A stretch of DNA of 64,000 nucleotides from Desulfatiglans sp. (GTDB lineage: Bacteria; Desulfobacterota; DSM-4660; Desulfatiglandales; HGW-15). Every line of letters begins with the position of its first letter. The stretch's first letter is position 1. The stretch lies in NCBI GenBank assembly GCA_012513605.1, contig JAAZBV010000137.1, positions 29,367 to 93,366 on the forward strand, in the 5' to 3' direction. The position numbers and the translations under genes are program-made. Of this stretch, positions 54,178 through 63,821 are shown in pieces. The notes under the pieces are model-generated. The model was not told where the DNA came from and did not search any database. It saw nothing but the letters and a program-made list of their open reading frames with translations.

Positions 54178-54318
54178 AGTGTCCATCCAGAAAGAAAAAA
54201 TATCTGGATGGAGCTTTCAGCCGTCAGCTAACTCTTTGTTTTAAATAGGTTTTGCTGAAAGCTGAACGCTGATGGCTGATCGCTTTCATACAAAAACCAT
54301 AGTTTATGGATGGACACT
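54178..54318. mobile_element. MITE-like element (141 bp)
   Basis: The element is bounded by perfect 12-bp terminal inverted repeats AGTGTCCATCCA and TGGATGGACACT, and flanked on both sides by AGAT (54174-54177 and 54319-54322), a possible target duplication. Inside is a second inverted pair, GAGCTTTCAGC and GCTGAAAGCT. It has no ORF. The flanking AGAT could be chance. The rest of the 286-bp gap is AT-rich. Confidence 0.6.
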
Positions 54319-54461
54319 AGATAGGTTAATTTATGATAAGTAATCAAAAATTATTATTACCATCTTTTTTTAACCCACATTTTTAGATACAACCCTTCCA
54401 ACTTCCAAAAAGAATTCCAAAATATCAAACAATTTCTAAAGAATTTCCAAAACCCGCCGAT

Positions 54462-55235
54462 ATGGAGAGAGAGGAGAGCAAGATACCTATGTTTCCAGAC
54501 ACACAAATGTTATCGGTATTGAATATTTCGGAAATCTGCGAGGTCGCAAGGAGTACTGCATCTTACTGGATCACCAGCAAGGGCCTTCCGGCAAAGCGGT
54601 CAGGCAATAAATTCCTGGTATCAACCCAGGACCTGATAATCTTTCTTGAATCCATTAACAGGCCAATACCGCAGGCGCTTGTGGAAGGGCTTGGAGGGGT
54701 TTTTTCACACTCCTTAAAACCATACCTGAACTGCTGGGAATACTGGCAGAAGGATAAGCATGGTGAAAACTGCTTTAACTGTGAGGTTCAAAGATATCAG
54801 ATAAATGAGTGCTTCACCCTGAAGGGAAACAGGACAAAATGCCCGGGGGAGTGTTCGGGGTGCAAGTATTTTTTTGAGCATTATACCCGGAATATCTCAT
54901 TTATACACCAGATGCCCATGCCTGCAGCGGTTATTAAAGATATGTATATATGGAGCGGAAACAATGCCTGGGCAGAGCTCTGTGGTACAGATATTGATAA
55001 ACTCATAGGGCTGGGAGTTGAGGAGATTATCCACCCTGAATCAATAAAGATCATTATCAATTTCAGTAAGATGCTTAGGAGCGGAGAGAGCAGGGGTTTT
55101 TTAAAATCCGAGGTATGCTTTGAAAACAGAAACGGGAAAAAGATAACAGTAAATCTTGCAATGGCAAGCCTTAAGGAGCCGAAAGGCGCATATTTTGCCA
55201 TTGCTGATCAGGTTATATCTAAAGAAAAGGCTTGA
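54462..55235 (+). CDS. HTH-Cys-rich-PAS regulator
   Basis: This 257-residue protein has three parts. Residues about 15-75 are a MerR/excisionase-like helix-turn-helix (ISEICEVARSTASYWITSKG). Residues about 88-145 contain CWEYWQKDKHGENCFNCEV and CPGECSGCKYF, a Cys-rich module that could bind metal or a cluster. A PAS-like domain covers about 145-250 (MPAAVIKDMYIWSGNNAWAEL). It heads the plus-strand signalling cluster, with the next gene starting 35 bp later. The start at 54462 has no good ribosome site, so M10 is an alternative. Direct DNA binding is inference. Confidence 0.75.
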   Translation: MEREESKIPMFPDTQMLSVLNISEICEVARSTASYWITSKGLPAKRSGNKFLVSTQDLIIFLESINRPIPQALVEGLGGVFSHSLKPYLNCWEYWQKDKHGENCFNCEVQRYQINECFTLKGNRTKCPGECSGCKYFFEHYTRNISFIHQMPMPAAVIKDMYIWSGNNAWAELCGTDIDKLIGLGVEEIIHPESIKIIINFSKMLRSGESRGFLKSEVCFENRNGKKITVNLAMASLKEPKGAYFAIADQVISKEKA

Positions 55236-55269
55236 TTATAACAGTTGTAAAACAGGTGCGAATAATACC

Positions 55270-56571
55270 ATGGCAATAGAAAAGGTTGAACAGCAAGACA
55301 ATCCAAAATCAAATATCATTTCTGCGAAAGAGGAATCGGGCCAGCAGGCCATATTAGTTTCACGAAGGATTGAGGAGCGGCACAGGCTATTTTTTAAAGA
55401 GATCGGTCATGCCTATTTTGAGGTAGATAATAGAGGTAAATTCTCATTTTATAATGACCATTTTTGCGAAGTAATGGGGCATGGAAACGGGGAATTGATT
55501 GATAAAAGTATATTGCAGTTTCTGGATAAAGACGATGTGGAAAAGGTTAAATCGGCCTTAAAAGATATATATGAAACAGGAAATCCCCTGAGCGACCTTG
55601 AATTTCAGATAAAAAGAAAAGATGGTCAGAAGAGGCAAATCAATACATCAATATCTCTTAATACCGACATAGAGAATAGAAAGACAGGCTTTAGAGGTAT
55701 TGTGCGGGACATATCCGGACGTAAAAAAAGTGAGGATCAGTTAAACAAGACACTCAGGCTTGAATCAATAGGTCAGCTTGCAGCAGGCATCGCCCATGAA
55801 ATAAATACGCCTATCCAGTATGTAGGTGACAATATCCAGTTTCTTAAGGATTCATTCGGGGATATCCTGAATCTGCTTAACAGCGCCCTTGCATATGTAA
55901 AGTTAACAGCAACAGGTTCCAGCAAAGAGGAAGCGGTTAGCGTGATTGAAGAGATTATGAAAAGCACAGACTCAGACTACCTTATAGATGAAATACCAAG
56001 GGCTATTGAACAGTCCATAAACGGGCTTCAGCGTGTTTCTGAAATAGTGAAGGCTATGAAACAGTTCTGTCACCCTGGAAAGGAAGATCAACAGGCCTCA
56101 GACCTGAATGCGGCAATAAAAAATGTCGTAACTGTTGCCAAAAACGAATGGAAGTATGTAGCGGATGTAGTGACCGATCTGGATGCCACACTCCCACTTG
56201 TGCCATGCAGGCTTGGCGAGATAAACCAGGTTATTCTTAATCTGATAATAAATGCAGTCGATGCAATAAAGGATGCGATAGGGAAAGATGGAACAGGTAA
56301 AGGCACGATCAGAATAACAACCCTGCATGATGATTCATGGGCAGAGATACGTGTCAGCGATACAGGGACAGGCATCCCGGATGAGATCAGGTCTAAGATA
56401 TTTAATTCCTTCTTTACAACAAAGGAGGTTGGAAAGGGGACAGGGCAGGGTCTTGCCATCTCTCATTCAATAATTGTCAAGAAGCATGGCGGGACTATCG
56501 ATTTTGAAACGGAAATAGGGAAAGGCACTACCATGATAGTGCGTATCCCCTTAAAGGGCAGTTATGAATAA
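55270..56571 (+). CDS. PAS sensor histidine kinase
   Basis: This 433-residue soluble kinase has a PAS domain (about 35-160: HAYFEVDNRGKFSFYNDHFCEVMG) and an NtrB-like core. His176 lies in LAAGIAHEINTPIQYV. The ATPase domain has NLIINAVDAI, DTGTGIP and GTGQGLAISHSI. I used the ATG at 55270; the frame extends upstream to overlap the previous gene. The stop overlaps the next receiver gene by 8 bp. The receiver-HDOD and double-receiver proteins after it are the likely phosphate acceptors. Confidence 0.88.
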   Translation: MAIEKVEQQDNPKSNIISAKEESGQQAILVSRRIEERHRLFFKEIGHAYFEVDNRGKFSFYNDHFCEVMGHGNGELIDKSILQFLDKDDVEKVKSALKDIYETGNPLSDLEFQIKRKDGQKRQINTSISLNTDIENRKTGFRGIVRDISGRKKSEDQLNKTLRLESIGQLAAGIAHEINTPIQYVGDNIQFLKDSFGDILNLLNSALAYVKLTATGSSKEEAVSVIEEIMKSTDSDYLIDEIPRAIEQSINGLQRVSEIVKAMKQFCHPGKEDQQASDLNAAIKNVVTVAKNEWKYVADVVTDLDATLPLVPCRLGEINQVILNLIINAVDAIKDAIGKDGTGKGTIRITTLHDDSWAEIRVSDTGTGIPDEIRSKIFNSFFTTKEVGKGTGQGLAISHSIIVKKHGGTIDFETEIGKGTTMIVRIPLKGSYE

Positions 56572-57793
56572 CAGTGAACACAACATAGCTAGAAAGGTAC
56601 TTTTTGTTGATGATGAGCCTATGCTGCTTCAGGGATTAAGCCGTATGCTCAGGACAGAGAAGGATACCTTTGAATCCAGCTTTGCCACAAGCGGGGAAGA
56701 GGCACTTTCCATGCTTTCAATGGCTAATTATGATGTTGTTGTAACGGATATCAGCATGCCTCATATGAACGGGCTTGAGCTTTTATCAAGGGTAAAAGAG
56801 CTTTATCCTGATACTGTGAGGATTATTTTATCGGGTGAGCCTGATGTTAGTTTATCAATTAAATCGGTTAATGTTTCACACAGGTACCTGAATAAGCCCT
56901 GTGACCCAGGTGTTTTAAAATCCACAATCTTAAGGACATGCAGGCTTTCAGATTTCCTAAGAAATGACTCCATGAAAAAGACCCTGAAGCAGATCGATTC
57001 TCTTCCGACCATGCCCTCTGTCTATTTTGAAATTGTAAAGGCGCTGCAATCTCCTGATGTGTCCATTCAGAAGATAGGTAGAATTATATCTAAAGATGTG
57101 GCACTTACATCGAAGATACTGCAACTGGTGAATTCAGCCTATTTTTCTCTTCCGCGTCATATATCAAGCCCTGAACATGCAACGGCATTGCTTGGGCTGA
57201 ACATCATAAAATCACTTGTTCTTGTCTCTCATATATTTAAGAAATTCGATAAACTGGATATGCCTCATAAATTTTTAGAGAGATTATGGGCTCACAACAT
57301 AATGGCAGGGGATCTTGCAAAGGCTATAGCAAAGGAAGAATCAAGGGATCAGAAGATCATTGATAATGCCTATATTGCAGGATTACTCCATGATTGCGGA
57401 AAGCTCATCCTTGCATCCAACTTTAAGGATAAATACCGGGAAATAGTCATTCGGGGTCACGAACAGGGCACTCCTGTGTATTCGCTGGAAGAGGAGACCC
57501 TGGGTATTACACATGCGGAGGTAGGGGCATATCTCATGGATCTGTGGGGTTTACCTTCACAGATAATCGAGGCAATAGCCTTTCATCATAAACCGTCAGC
57601 TTACGGGGATGAATGTTTCAGCCCGCTTGCTGCAGTGCATATTGCCAATACGGTAGATCATATGGGCCCTGAAAAAGCGCCTGATGAATATTCACCGGTA
57701 TTTGATACGGAGTACCTTGAAAATCTAAACCTTGGTAACAGGTTAGAGAGCTGGCAATTGATGAGACAAAAGATAGTGGATGGAGTTAACTGA
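56564..57793 (+). CDS. Receiver-HDOD protein
   Basis: This 409-residue protein joins a receiver (D62 in VVTDISMPHMNG, acidic pocket FVDDEP) to an HDOD domain (about 135-330). The HDOD part shows SLPTMPSVYFEIVKALQSPD, ISKDVALTSKILQLVNSAYF and LLHDCGKLILA. HDOD domains are signalling modules related to HD phosphohydrolases, often without their activity. Here an HD pair remains in LLHDCGK, but several other metal ligands are hard to place. It overlaps the kinase gene by 8 bp and is followed 3 bp later by the double receiver. Confidence 0.88.
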   Translation: MNNSEHNIARKVLFVDDEPMLLQGLSRMLRTEKDTFESSFATSGEEALSMLSMANYDVVVTDISMPHMNGLELLSRVKELYPDTVRIILSGEPDVSLSIKSVNVSHRYLNKPCDPGVLKSTILRTCRLSDFLRNDSMKKTLKQIDSLPTMPSVYFEIVKALQSPDVSIQKIGRIISKDVALTSKILQLVNSAYFSLPRHISSPEHATALLGLNIIKSLVLVSHIFKKFDKLDMPHKFLERLWAHNIMAGDLAKAIAKEESRDQKIIDNAYIAGLLHDCGKLILASNFKDKYREIVIRGHEQGTPVYSLEEETLGITHAEVGAYLMDLWGLPSQIIEAIAFHHKPSAYGDECFSPLAAVHIANTVDHMGPEKAPDEYSPVFDTEYLENLNLGNRLESWQLMRQKIVDGVN

Positions 57794-57796
57794 GAA

Positions 57797-58897
57797 ATGG
57801 AACATCGAATACTGTTTGTTGATGATGAACCCAATATCCTTGAAGGCTATAAAAGGCAGTTGAGGAAGCAGTATGATGTTGTTACTGCCGAGGGTGGAGA
57901 AAGAGGGCTAGATATGGTGAAGAACAACGGCCCCTTCTCGGTGGTGGTGTCTGACCTTAAGATGCCTGGTATCGATGGCAACCATTTTCTTGCCCTTGTA
58001 AAAGAGGTCTCTCCGGAAACCACAAGGATACTGCTCACAGGGTATGCAGACCTTAAAAGCGCCATTGAGGCGATCAACAATGGCAATATATTCAGGCTGC
58101 TCACAAAGCCATGCGACCGTCTTGATCTGGTTCAGGCCCTTGAGAGCGGGATAGAGCTTTACAATGAAAATATGAGCATCAAGACCGGGGCTTTTGATGT
58201 TAAAAGCCTTTCAAGCAAAAAGGTGCTGATTGCTGATGATGACCCTGTCATAGTAAGAGTACTTCAGAAGGTGTTGAGGGATATCCCTGCGCTTACTGTC
58301 CTTACTGCTGAAGATGGGAAAAAGGCAATAACTATCCTTGACAAAGAGAATATAGACCTCCTTATAGCAGATATACAGATGCCCCATGTAAACGGCCTCC
58401 AGCTTTTAAGTTATGTGAGCAAAAACCTACAGGGGCTTAGGGTTATAGTCCTGACCGCTAATGGCAGTGAGAAGATTGAAAATACGATCAAATCAATAGG
58501 CAGCTATCTTTTTTATGAAAAGCCAATGGATTTAAACGTATTCAAGGATGCGGTTATAAGGGAATTACGCTCGGGCAATACAAGCCAGATACACGGTATA
58601 AATATCTCATCTTTCCTCCAACTCATTGATATTGAGGGGAAGATATGCACCCTCACAGTGCGTTCACACGGGAATGTCGGCTATCTATATTTCCGCAATG
58701 GTGAACTGATAGCCGCCGAAACTGGAAACCTGAGGGGTGAAAAGGCGGCCATGAATATCATTAACTGGAATAACAGCGTGATTGAAATTGCCGATATGTG
58801 CAAGAAGAACAAGCGTGAAATAGATAAACCGCTTATGAAGCTACTCATGGAGAGCGCAAGAATCAAGGATGAAGAATCTGAGGCGGCGGAGAAATAG
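57797..58897 (+). CDS. Double receiver-DUF4388 (PATAN) protein
   Basis: This 366-residue protein has two receivers and an output domain. The first receiver has D53 in VVSDLKMPGID. The second (about 140-255) has KVLIADDDPVIVRVL and the Asp in LLIADIQMPHVNG. The C-terminal part (about 265-350, FLQLIDIEGKICTLTVRSHGNVGYLYFRNGEL, cited in part) matches DUF4388, also known as PATAN, which occurs in regulators of motility and pili, for example in Geobacter and cyanobacteria. The gene is 3 bp after the HDOD gene and 1 bp before the MinD-like gene. Confidence 0.86.
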   Translation: MEHRILFVDDEPNILEGYKRQLRKQYDVVTAEGGERGLDMVKNNGPFSVVVSDLKMPGIDGNHFLALVKEVSPETTRILLTGYADLKSAIEAINNGNIFRLLTKPCDRLDLVQALESGIELYNENMSIKTGAFDVKSLSSKKVLIADDDPVIVRVLQKVLRDIPALTVLTAEDGKKAITILDKENIDLLIADIQMPHVNGLQLLSYVSKNLQGLRVIVLTANGSEKIENTIKSIGSYLFYEKPMDLNVFKDAVIRELRSGNTSQIHGINISSFLQLIDIEGKICTLTVRSHGNVGYLYFRNGELIAAETGNLRGEKAAMNIINWNNSVIEIADMCKKNKREIDKPLMKLLMESARIKDEESEAAEK

Positions 58898-58898
58898 T

Positions 58899-60062
58899 AT
58901 GGCAAGGATAATTACAGTAACAAGCGGAAAGGGTGGGGTGGGCAAAACCAATATCAGCGTCAATGTGTCGCTTTATCTTGCAAGTCTGGGGTACAGCACA
59001 TGCCTGTTTGATGCGGATATGGGCCTTGCAAATGTTGATATCCTGCTAGGGTATTACCCTGAGTATACCCTCGAAGATGTTCTTTCCGGCAAAAAATCCA
59101 TGAAGGATATTATTGTCAGGGGGCCGGCAGGGCTTGATATAATACCGGGCGGTTCAGGTGTTAAAATGCTGGCCGACCCGGAACAGGGCAATATAGAGTA
59201 TCTGGTAAAATCCCTTTCCGAGCTGGGCGAGTATGACTATTTTATATTTGATACATCCGCAGGTATATCAAAAAATGTAATATCCTTTTGTCTTACATCT
59301 CCTGAGATTGTGCTGGTTATGACCCCTGAACCCACATCTATAACAGATGCATATGCGCTGCTTAAAATACTTTGCTTCAACAGGGTAAGCAGCACAGTGA
59401 TGGTTGCCATAAATCAGTGCATGAGCATGGAGGTGGCATATAAACTGTTTGCCAAGTTCAGGGAGGTGGTGCAGAAAAATCTCAAGATGGATATATTTCC
59501 GCTCGGGACCATACCTCTTGATCCTCATGTGCTAAAGGCAGTAAAGGAGCAGGAGCCGCTCATAACACGTTATCCTGCAAGCGATGCAGCAAAGGGTGTG
59601 AAGAATCTAGCGCGTTACCTTATCAGTAAAGGGAGCACAGAGCTTAATAATTTTGAATTAAAGGATTTCTGGCAAAAGTGTCTGGAACGGCTTTCTGACG
59701 ATCTGGTGCTTTCAGGGAAAAAGGTGCAAAAGCCACAAGCGCAAGCGCCGGAGGAACTTTCAATTGAACAGAAAAAGAGGCTTAGAGAAGGAGAAAAGGA
59801 GGCTGCTGTTAAAGAGGTTAAAGAGACAAAGCCCCCTGAAACAGTTTTTGAAAAGGCCACTGAAAAGCCTGCTGATAAGGTGACTGAAATAGTACCGGAT
59901 ATTGTTATTGAAAGACCTTCTGTAAAGCCTAATCATCTGGATACAGGGTCTGTCTTAAACGTACTTGAGAAACTTGCAAAGGGGATCACCTCTGTTTCCA
60001 ATGAACTCGCTGCTATCCGCAGGTTAATGGAGGATGATAAAAAGAGGGCGGCTGGAAGATAA
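58899..60062 (+). CDS. MinD/FlhG-like P-loop ATPase
   Basis: This 387-residue ATPase starts at 58899, giving MARIITVTSGKGGVGKTNIS with the deviant Walker A KGGVGKT near residue 11. FDADMGLANVDILLG and DYFIFDTSAGISKNVISF are the FlhG/MinD hallmarks. Residues about 280-350 are a Lys/Glu/Pro-rich linker, and the C-terminal TGSVLNVLEKLAKGITSVSNEL is a likely amphipathic coiled coil. It could position or count a polar apparatus, such as type IV pili. No flagellar gene is nearby. It belongs to the same transcript as the receivers. Confidence 0.88.
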   Translation: MARIITVTSGKGGVGKTNISVNVSLYLASLGYSTCLFDADMGLANVDILLGYYPEYTLEDVLSGKKSMKDIIVRGPAGLDIIPGGSGVKMLADPEQGNIEYLVKSLSELGEYDYFIFDTSAGISKNVISFCLTSPEIVLVMTPEPTSITDAYALLKILCFNRVSSTVMVAINQCMSMEVAYKLFAKFREVVQKNLKMDIFPLGTIPLDPHVLKAVKEQEPLITRYPASDAAKGVKNLARYLISKGSTELNNFELKDFWQKCLERLSDDLVLSGKKVQKPQAQAPEELSIEQKKRLREGEKEAAVKEVKETKPPETVFEKATEKPADKVTEIVPDIVIERPSVKPNHLDTGSVLNVLEKLAKGITSVSNELAAIRRLMEDDKKRAAGR

Positions 60063-60146
60063 TGAACAACCACAAGAGGGAACGGATGTATTTTTAGGCA
60101 ATGGGTATCTCATATTAATTGAAAGCTAAATAACAGGGATAATATT

Positions 60147-60752
60147 TTGACATTCATAAATTTTAATAAAAAAGAGATTCAGGCGAAGATAGTCTATTAT
60201 GGGCCAGGAAGGTGTGGCAAGACGACCAATCTTGAATTCATACACAAGGAATACAGGGACAGGATCAAAACCGAGATGGTAACAATCAAAACTAAGGGTG
60301 ACAGGACCCTGTTTTTTGATTTTCTGCCACTTAATGTCGGTAAGATAAAGGGGTATTCCCTTAACCTTCAACTTTATACAGTGCCCGGTCAGGTGATGTA
60401 CAATGAAACAAGAAAGCTTGTCTTAAGGGGCGCTGACGGCATTGTATTTGTGGCTGATTCTCTTGCAATGAGAAAAGATAAAAACATGGAGTCATTAAAG
60501 AACCTTCAGGAGAACCTGAGTGTCTATAATAAGAATATCTTCAAGATCCCGCTGGTTATGCAGTTCAACAAGAGGGATCTTGAAAAAATAGGCATACCTT
60601 TAACGCCAGTTGATGTGCTTCAAAAAAGCCTCAACACCAAACTGAATGTTCCATATTTTGAGGCAAGCGCCGCAAACGGAGACAACGTAATTGCTACGCT
60701 TAAGTCAATAATAACCCTTACGGTTAACTCGATTTCAAAAGAACTGCAATAG
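60147..60752 (+). CDS. mglA: MglA-like small GTPase
   Basis: This 201-residue Ras-like GTPase starts at the TTG at 60147, giving MTFINFNKKEIQAKIVYYGP, the usual MglA N-terminus. The P-loop is GPGRCGKTTN, the switch region is TIKTKGDRTLFFDFLP, the DxxG equivalent is the TVPGQ stretch, and the base motif is NKRD. In Myxococcus MglA sets the cell pole and controls motility. Here it follows the MinD-like gene and precedes a PilB-type ATPase, so a pole/pili link is likely. An MglB partner is not present in the window. Confidence 0.88.
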   Translation: MTFINFNKKEIQAKIVYYGPGRCGKTTNLEFIHKEYRDRIKTEMVTIKTKGDRTLFFDFLPLNVGKIKGYSLNLQLYTVPGQVMYNETRKLVLRGADGIVFVADSLAMRKDKNMESLKNLQENLSVYNKNIFKIPLVMQFNKRDLEKIGIPLTPVDVLQKSLNTKLNVPYFEASAANGDNVIATLKSIITLTVNSISKELQ

Positions 60753-60775
60753 GTATACAGGATAAGGATAGTAAA

Positions 60776-63154
60776 ATGGATACCCAAACCGAAATAAACA
60801 GCAGATTACAGGAAGCAGAAGTCTATCGTTCCATGGGGCTCCCAAAGGAGTCACTGGCCTTGTATGAGGGAATACTTAAGTCTCTTCCTGAAAAGCATGG
60901 TGAGACATACACCGATATTATTAATAAAATAGAGCTTCTTAAAGAGGATATAAAAGATAAATACCCTGAGGAGTTTATGGGCTTTACCACAGCGGATCTT
61001 ACAGGCATTGAGGAGGTGCTTACCCCGGTAGAGGAGAATACCCCTGCTATTAATGACTGCGCCTTTGCATTCAAGGAGCTTGGCCTTTACAAGGAGGCCC
61101 TGGGAGAATACGAGAAGCTCATTAAGCTGGATTTCTCCATAGAATCTATAATCCATGATGTATGTGATTGCCTTTTTAAACTTTATCCTTCAATGGAGAT
61201 CATTATCCAGGCGGATAATTTTTTTAAGAAATTCAATTTTGGAAATGCACAGCTTGCCCAGTCAAAGTATCTTCTCGGTCTTGAGCTTGAAAGAAGGGAC
61301 AGCAAGGAGCAGGCCCTCTATTACTATGAAACGGCAGCCGAACTTGATCCTCAAAACGAAAAAATTCAGAAGAGGCTGAATGCCCTAGCCGCCTATTTTG
61401 CAACAGGTTCAAAATATGATTACCTGCTCAATAATAACAAGGTAACCACAGAGCAGCTTCTTGATGCCCTTGCCCTTTCAAAAAAGAACAAGGCTAGCGT
61501 TGAATATGTTCTTGTCACACAGTTCAATGTAAGCAGGGAAGATATAGGCAAGTCCCTTACCGCCTGCTACAGGCACCCTTTCAAGGCATTTGATCCTGAC
61601 ATGCCTACACCCATAGAGCTTTTGACCAATCTGAAAAAGACATTCCTGTTGCAGGATCTGTGGGTGCCCCTTGGATGGGAAAAGGACAGTGTTCAGGTGC
61701 TGATAGATGATCCTATCAACCTGAACAAGGTTGATATCGTGATGGGGCTTTTAAAGGCGAAAAAGGCTGAATTTTTTATTGGCATCAAGGAGGATATTGA
61801 GGCGTACATAAAGCTCTTCTACGATAAAAAAAAGGTCACCGATGAAGTAGATGCATCTGATGCCAGTTTCGATGACTTTGATATGATGCCTGATATCTCC
61901 TTTGAAGAGGAAGAGGATCGAACAGAGGATTATTCAAGTGAATTTAATGAGGCGTCGGGCAAGGTTGTAAAGCTTGTTGACCAGATACTGGTGGCCGCTT
62001 ACAGGAAAAATATATCCGATATACACATTGAACCTTCACCCCTTACAAAGGCTACAACAGTAAGATTCAGGCTCGATGGAGTTTGCCAGGAGTATATCCA
62101 GGTTCCCAACACAATGGCAAAGGGTATAATCTCCAGGATCAAGATCATGGCAGGGCTTGACATCGCTGAAAGAAGGTTGCCCCAGGATGGTAAAATAAAG
62201 TTCAAGAGAAAGGGGGTGCCACCGTTTGAACTCAGGGTTGCTACCCTTCCAACAGCGGGCGGTTTTGAAGACGCCGTATTAAGGATACTTGCCAAGGCAG
62301 GGGCCATGAAGCTTGACGATATGGGGCTAAGTCAGCGTAATCTAGAGATAATGAAAAAGATTATCACCCAGCCATACGGTCTTGTCCTTGTTGTTGGTCC
62401 CACAGGTTCAGGCAAGACAACCTCTCTTCACAGTGCGCTGGGATACATTAACAAGCCTGATATAAAGATATGGACAGCAGAAGACCCAGTTGAAATTACG
62501 CAGCAGGGCATGCGCCAGGTGGAGGCCCATGCTAAAATAGGCCTTGATTTTGCGAGGATAATGCGCGCTTTCTTGAGGGCTGACCCTGATGTGATAATGA
62601 TAGGTGAAATGCGTGATAATGAGACCGCATCAATAGGCATTGAGGCATCGCTTACAGGGCATCTTGTGATGTCAACGCTTCATACAAACAGCGCGCCGGA
62701 AACTATTACAAGGCTTCTTGATATGGGTTTGAACCCACTCAATTTCTCTGATGCATTCCTTGGCGTAATGGCCCAGAGGCTTGTGAGAAAGCTCTGTGAC
62801 AAGTGCAAAAAGCCGTATCAGCCCACAAAGGAAGAGTTTGATGATATTGTTCTTGATTATGGTCCTGAATATTTTAAGAGAACAGGCATTGAATACAATC
62901 AGGATTTTAATCTTTATCAAGCCTCAGGATGTGATGCATGTTCAGGCACAGGTTACAGGGGAAGGCTTGGCATACATGAGCTTATGGAGGGGACGCCTGA
63001 GATCAAACGCATGATAAAAAAGCAGGCAAACAGTGAGGAGCTGTTTATTCAGGCCATGTCAGAAGGTATGACAACCTTAAGGCAGGACGGTATACTTAAA
63101 TCCCTGAAAGGGCTTACAGATCTGAGGGAGGTAAGAAGGGTCTGCGTGACATAG
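60776..63154 (+). CDS. PilB/GspE-family assembly ATPase with TPR-like N-terminus
   Basis: This 792-residue protein powers type IV pilus extension or type II secretion. Residues about 1-210 are helical TPR-like repeats, which is unusual for this family. About 210-360 is an MshEN/GspE N-domain. The ATPase core has GPTGSGKTTS near 543, DVIMIGEMRD (Walker B) near 604, the His box SLTGHLVMSTLHTN and a four-Cys zinc site: CDKCKKPY with CDACSGTGYRG. The ending reads GLTDLREVRRVCVT. It is 24 bp after mglA. PilB versus GspE is not settled without the rest of the machine. Confidence 0.88.
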   Translation: MDTQTEINSRLQEAEVYRSMGLPKESLALYEGILKSLPEKHGETYTDIINKIELLKEDIKDKYPEEFMGFTTADLTGIEEVLTPVEENTPAINDCAFAFKELGLYKEALGEYEKLIKLDFSIESIIHDVCDCLFKLYPSMEIIIQADNFFKKFNFGNAQLAQSKYLLGLELERRDSKEQALYYYETAAELDPQNEKIQKRLNALAAYFATGSKYDYLLNNNKVTTEQLLDALALSKKNKASVEYVLVTQFNVSREDIGKSLTACYRHPFKAFDPDMPTPIELLTNLKKTFLLQDLWVPLGWEKDSVQVLIDDPINLNKVDIVMGLLKAKKAEFFIGIKEDIEAYIKLFYDKKKVTDEVDASDASFDDFDMMPDISFEEEEDRTEDYSSEFNEASGKVVKLVDQILVAAYRKNISDIHIEPSPLTKATTVRFRLDGVCQEYIQVPNTMAKGIISRIKIMAGLDIAERRLPQDGKIKFKRKGVPPFELRVATLPTAGGFEDAVLRILAKAGAMKLDDMGLSQRNLEIMKKIITQPYGLVLVVGPTGSGKTTSLHSALGYINKPDIKIWTAEDPVEITQQGMRQVEAHAKIGLDFARIMRAFLRADPDVIMIGEMRDNETASIGIEASLTGHLVMSTLHTNSAPETITRLLDMGLNPLNFSDAFLGVMAQRLVRKLCDKCKKPYQPTKEEFDDIVLDYGPEYFKRTGIEYNQDFNLYQASGCDACSGTGYRGRLGIHELMEGTPEIKRMIKKQANSEELFIQAMSEGMTTLRQDGILKSLKGLTDLREVRRVCVT

Positions 63155-63186
63155 TAAAAATTAACTTTCTATTATGATTTGCAGTT

Positions 63187-63214
63187 GTAGAGACAGGGCA
63201 TGCCCTGTCTCTAC
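63187..63214. repeat. Palindromic repeat, family A
   Basis: The 28-bp perfect palindrome has arms GTAGAGACAGGGCA and complement. One base pair in each arm differs from the 14799 and 47313 copies, and both arms changed together, so the palindrome is conserved. It lies 33 bp after the PilB-like gene. Confidence 0.85.
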
Positions 63215-63821
63215 GGTTGTTTTCATGATCTTCGTGGGAACATCTATTTTGATGCTCCGCCTCTTATTCCAAGTGTGGCAAAAAAAATATGTAATCCGAT
63301 ATCTCCATTGGCTTAAAGGTTACAGATGAACCTTATAATCCATAACCCAGCATCGCCATTCCCATGAAGAGCAAGTCATTGATTCACATATATCGAGGGG
63401 AAGGCCAGTTTCTAATTACCCTTTCACATCGCTTCGTCATTCCAGTGAAGAGCGGGTCATTGATCCCGATATGTCGGGAAAGCCATTTTGCATTTAAGCA
63501 ATAAAACCAATATATCAAACAGGTTATCCGACTTTATGGTTCTCCAATTTTACTAAAACTATAAAAATAAAATATTAACAAAAAAATAACTTGTAATTTT
63601 AATTACATGTCTTTATATTCCGCCACAATACTTAATCAGCCATATAACACTCTTTAAGTATTCGTATTACAACCATATATATTAAGAAGTACCTAATTAT
63701 TATCCGGAGTTAACAGGGTAATAAATGTCTTATCAGTTTTTTGTCTTACAGCAGTATATAGTCTTATTGTCATTTTCCGGTTTTATTGTTTTTTAAATTC
63801 TAATTCCAGCGGGGGATTAAT
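63215..63821. other. Intergenic region with decayed repeats
   Basis: This 607-bp gap contains two related degenerate copies of family C-like sequence at about 63358-63405 and 63435-63485 (CCATGAAGAGCAAGTCATTG and CCAGTGAAGAGCGGGTCATT). The right part is AT-rich and presumably holds the promoter of the following gene. No ORF was recognised. Confidence 0.55.
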
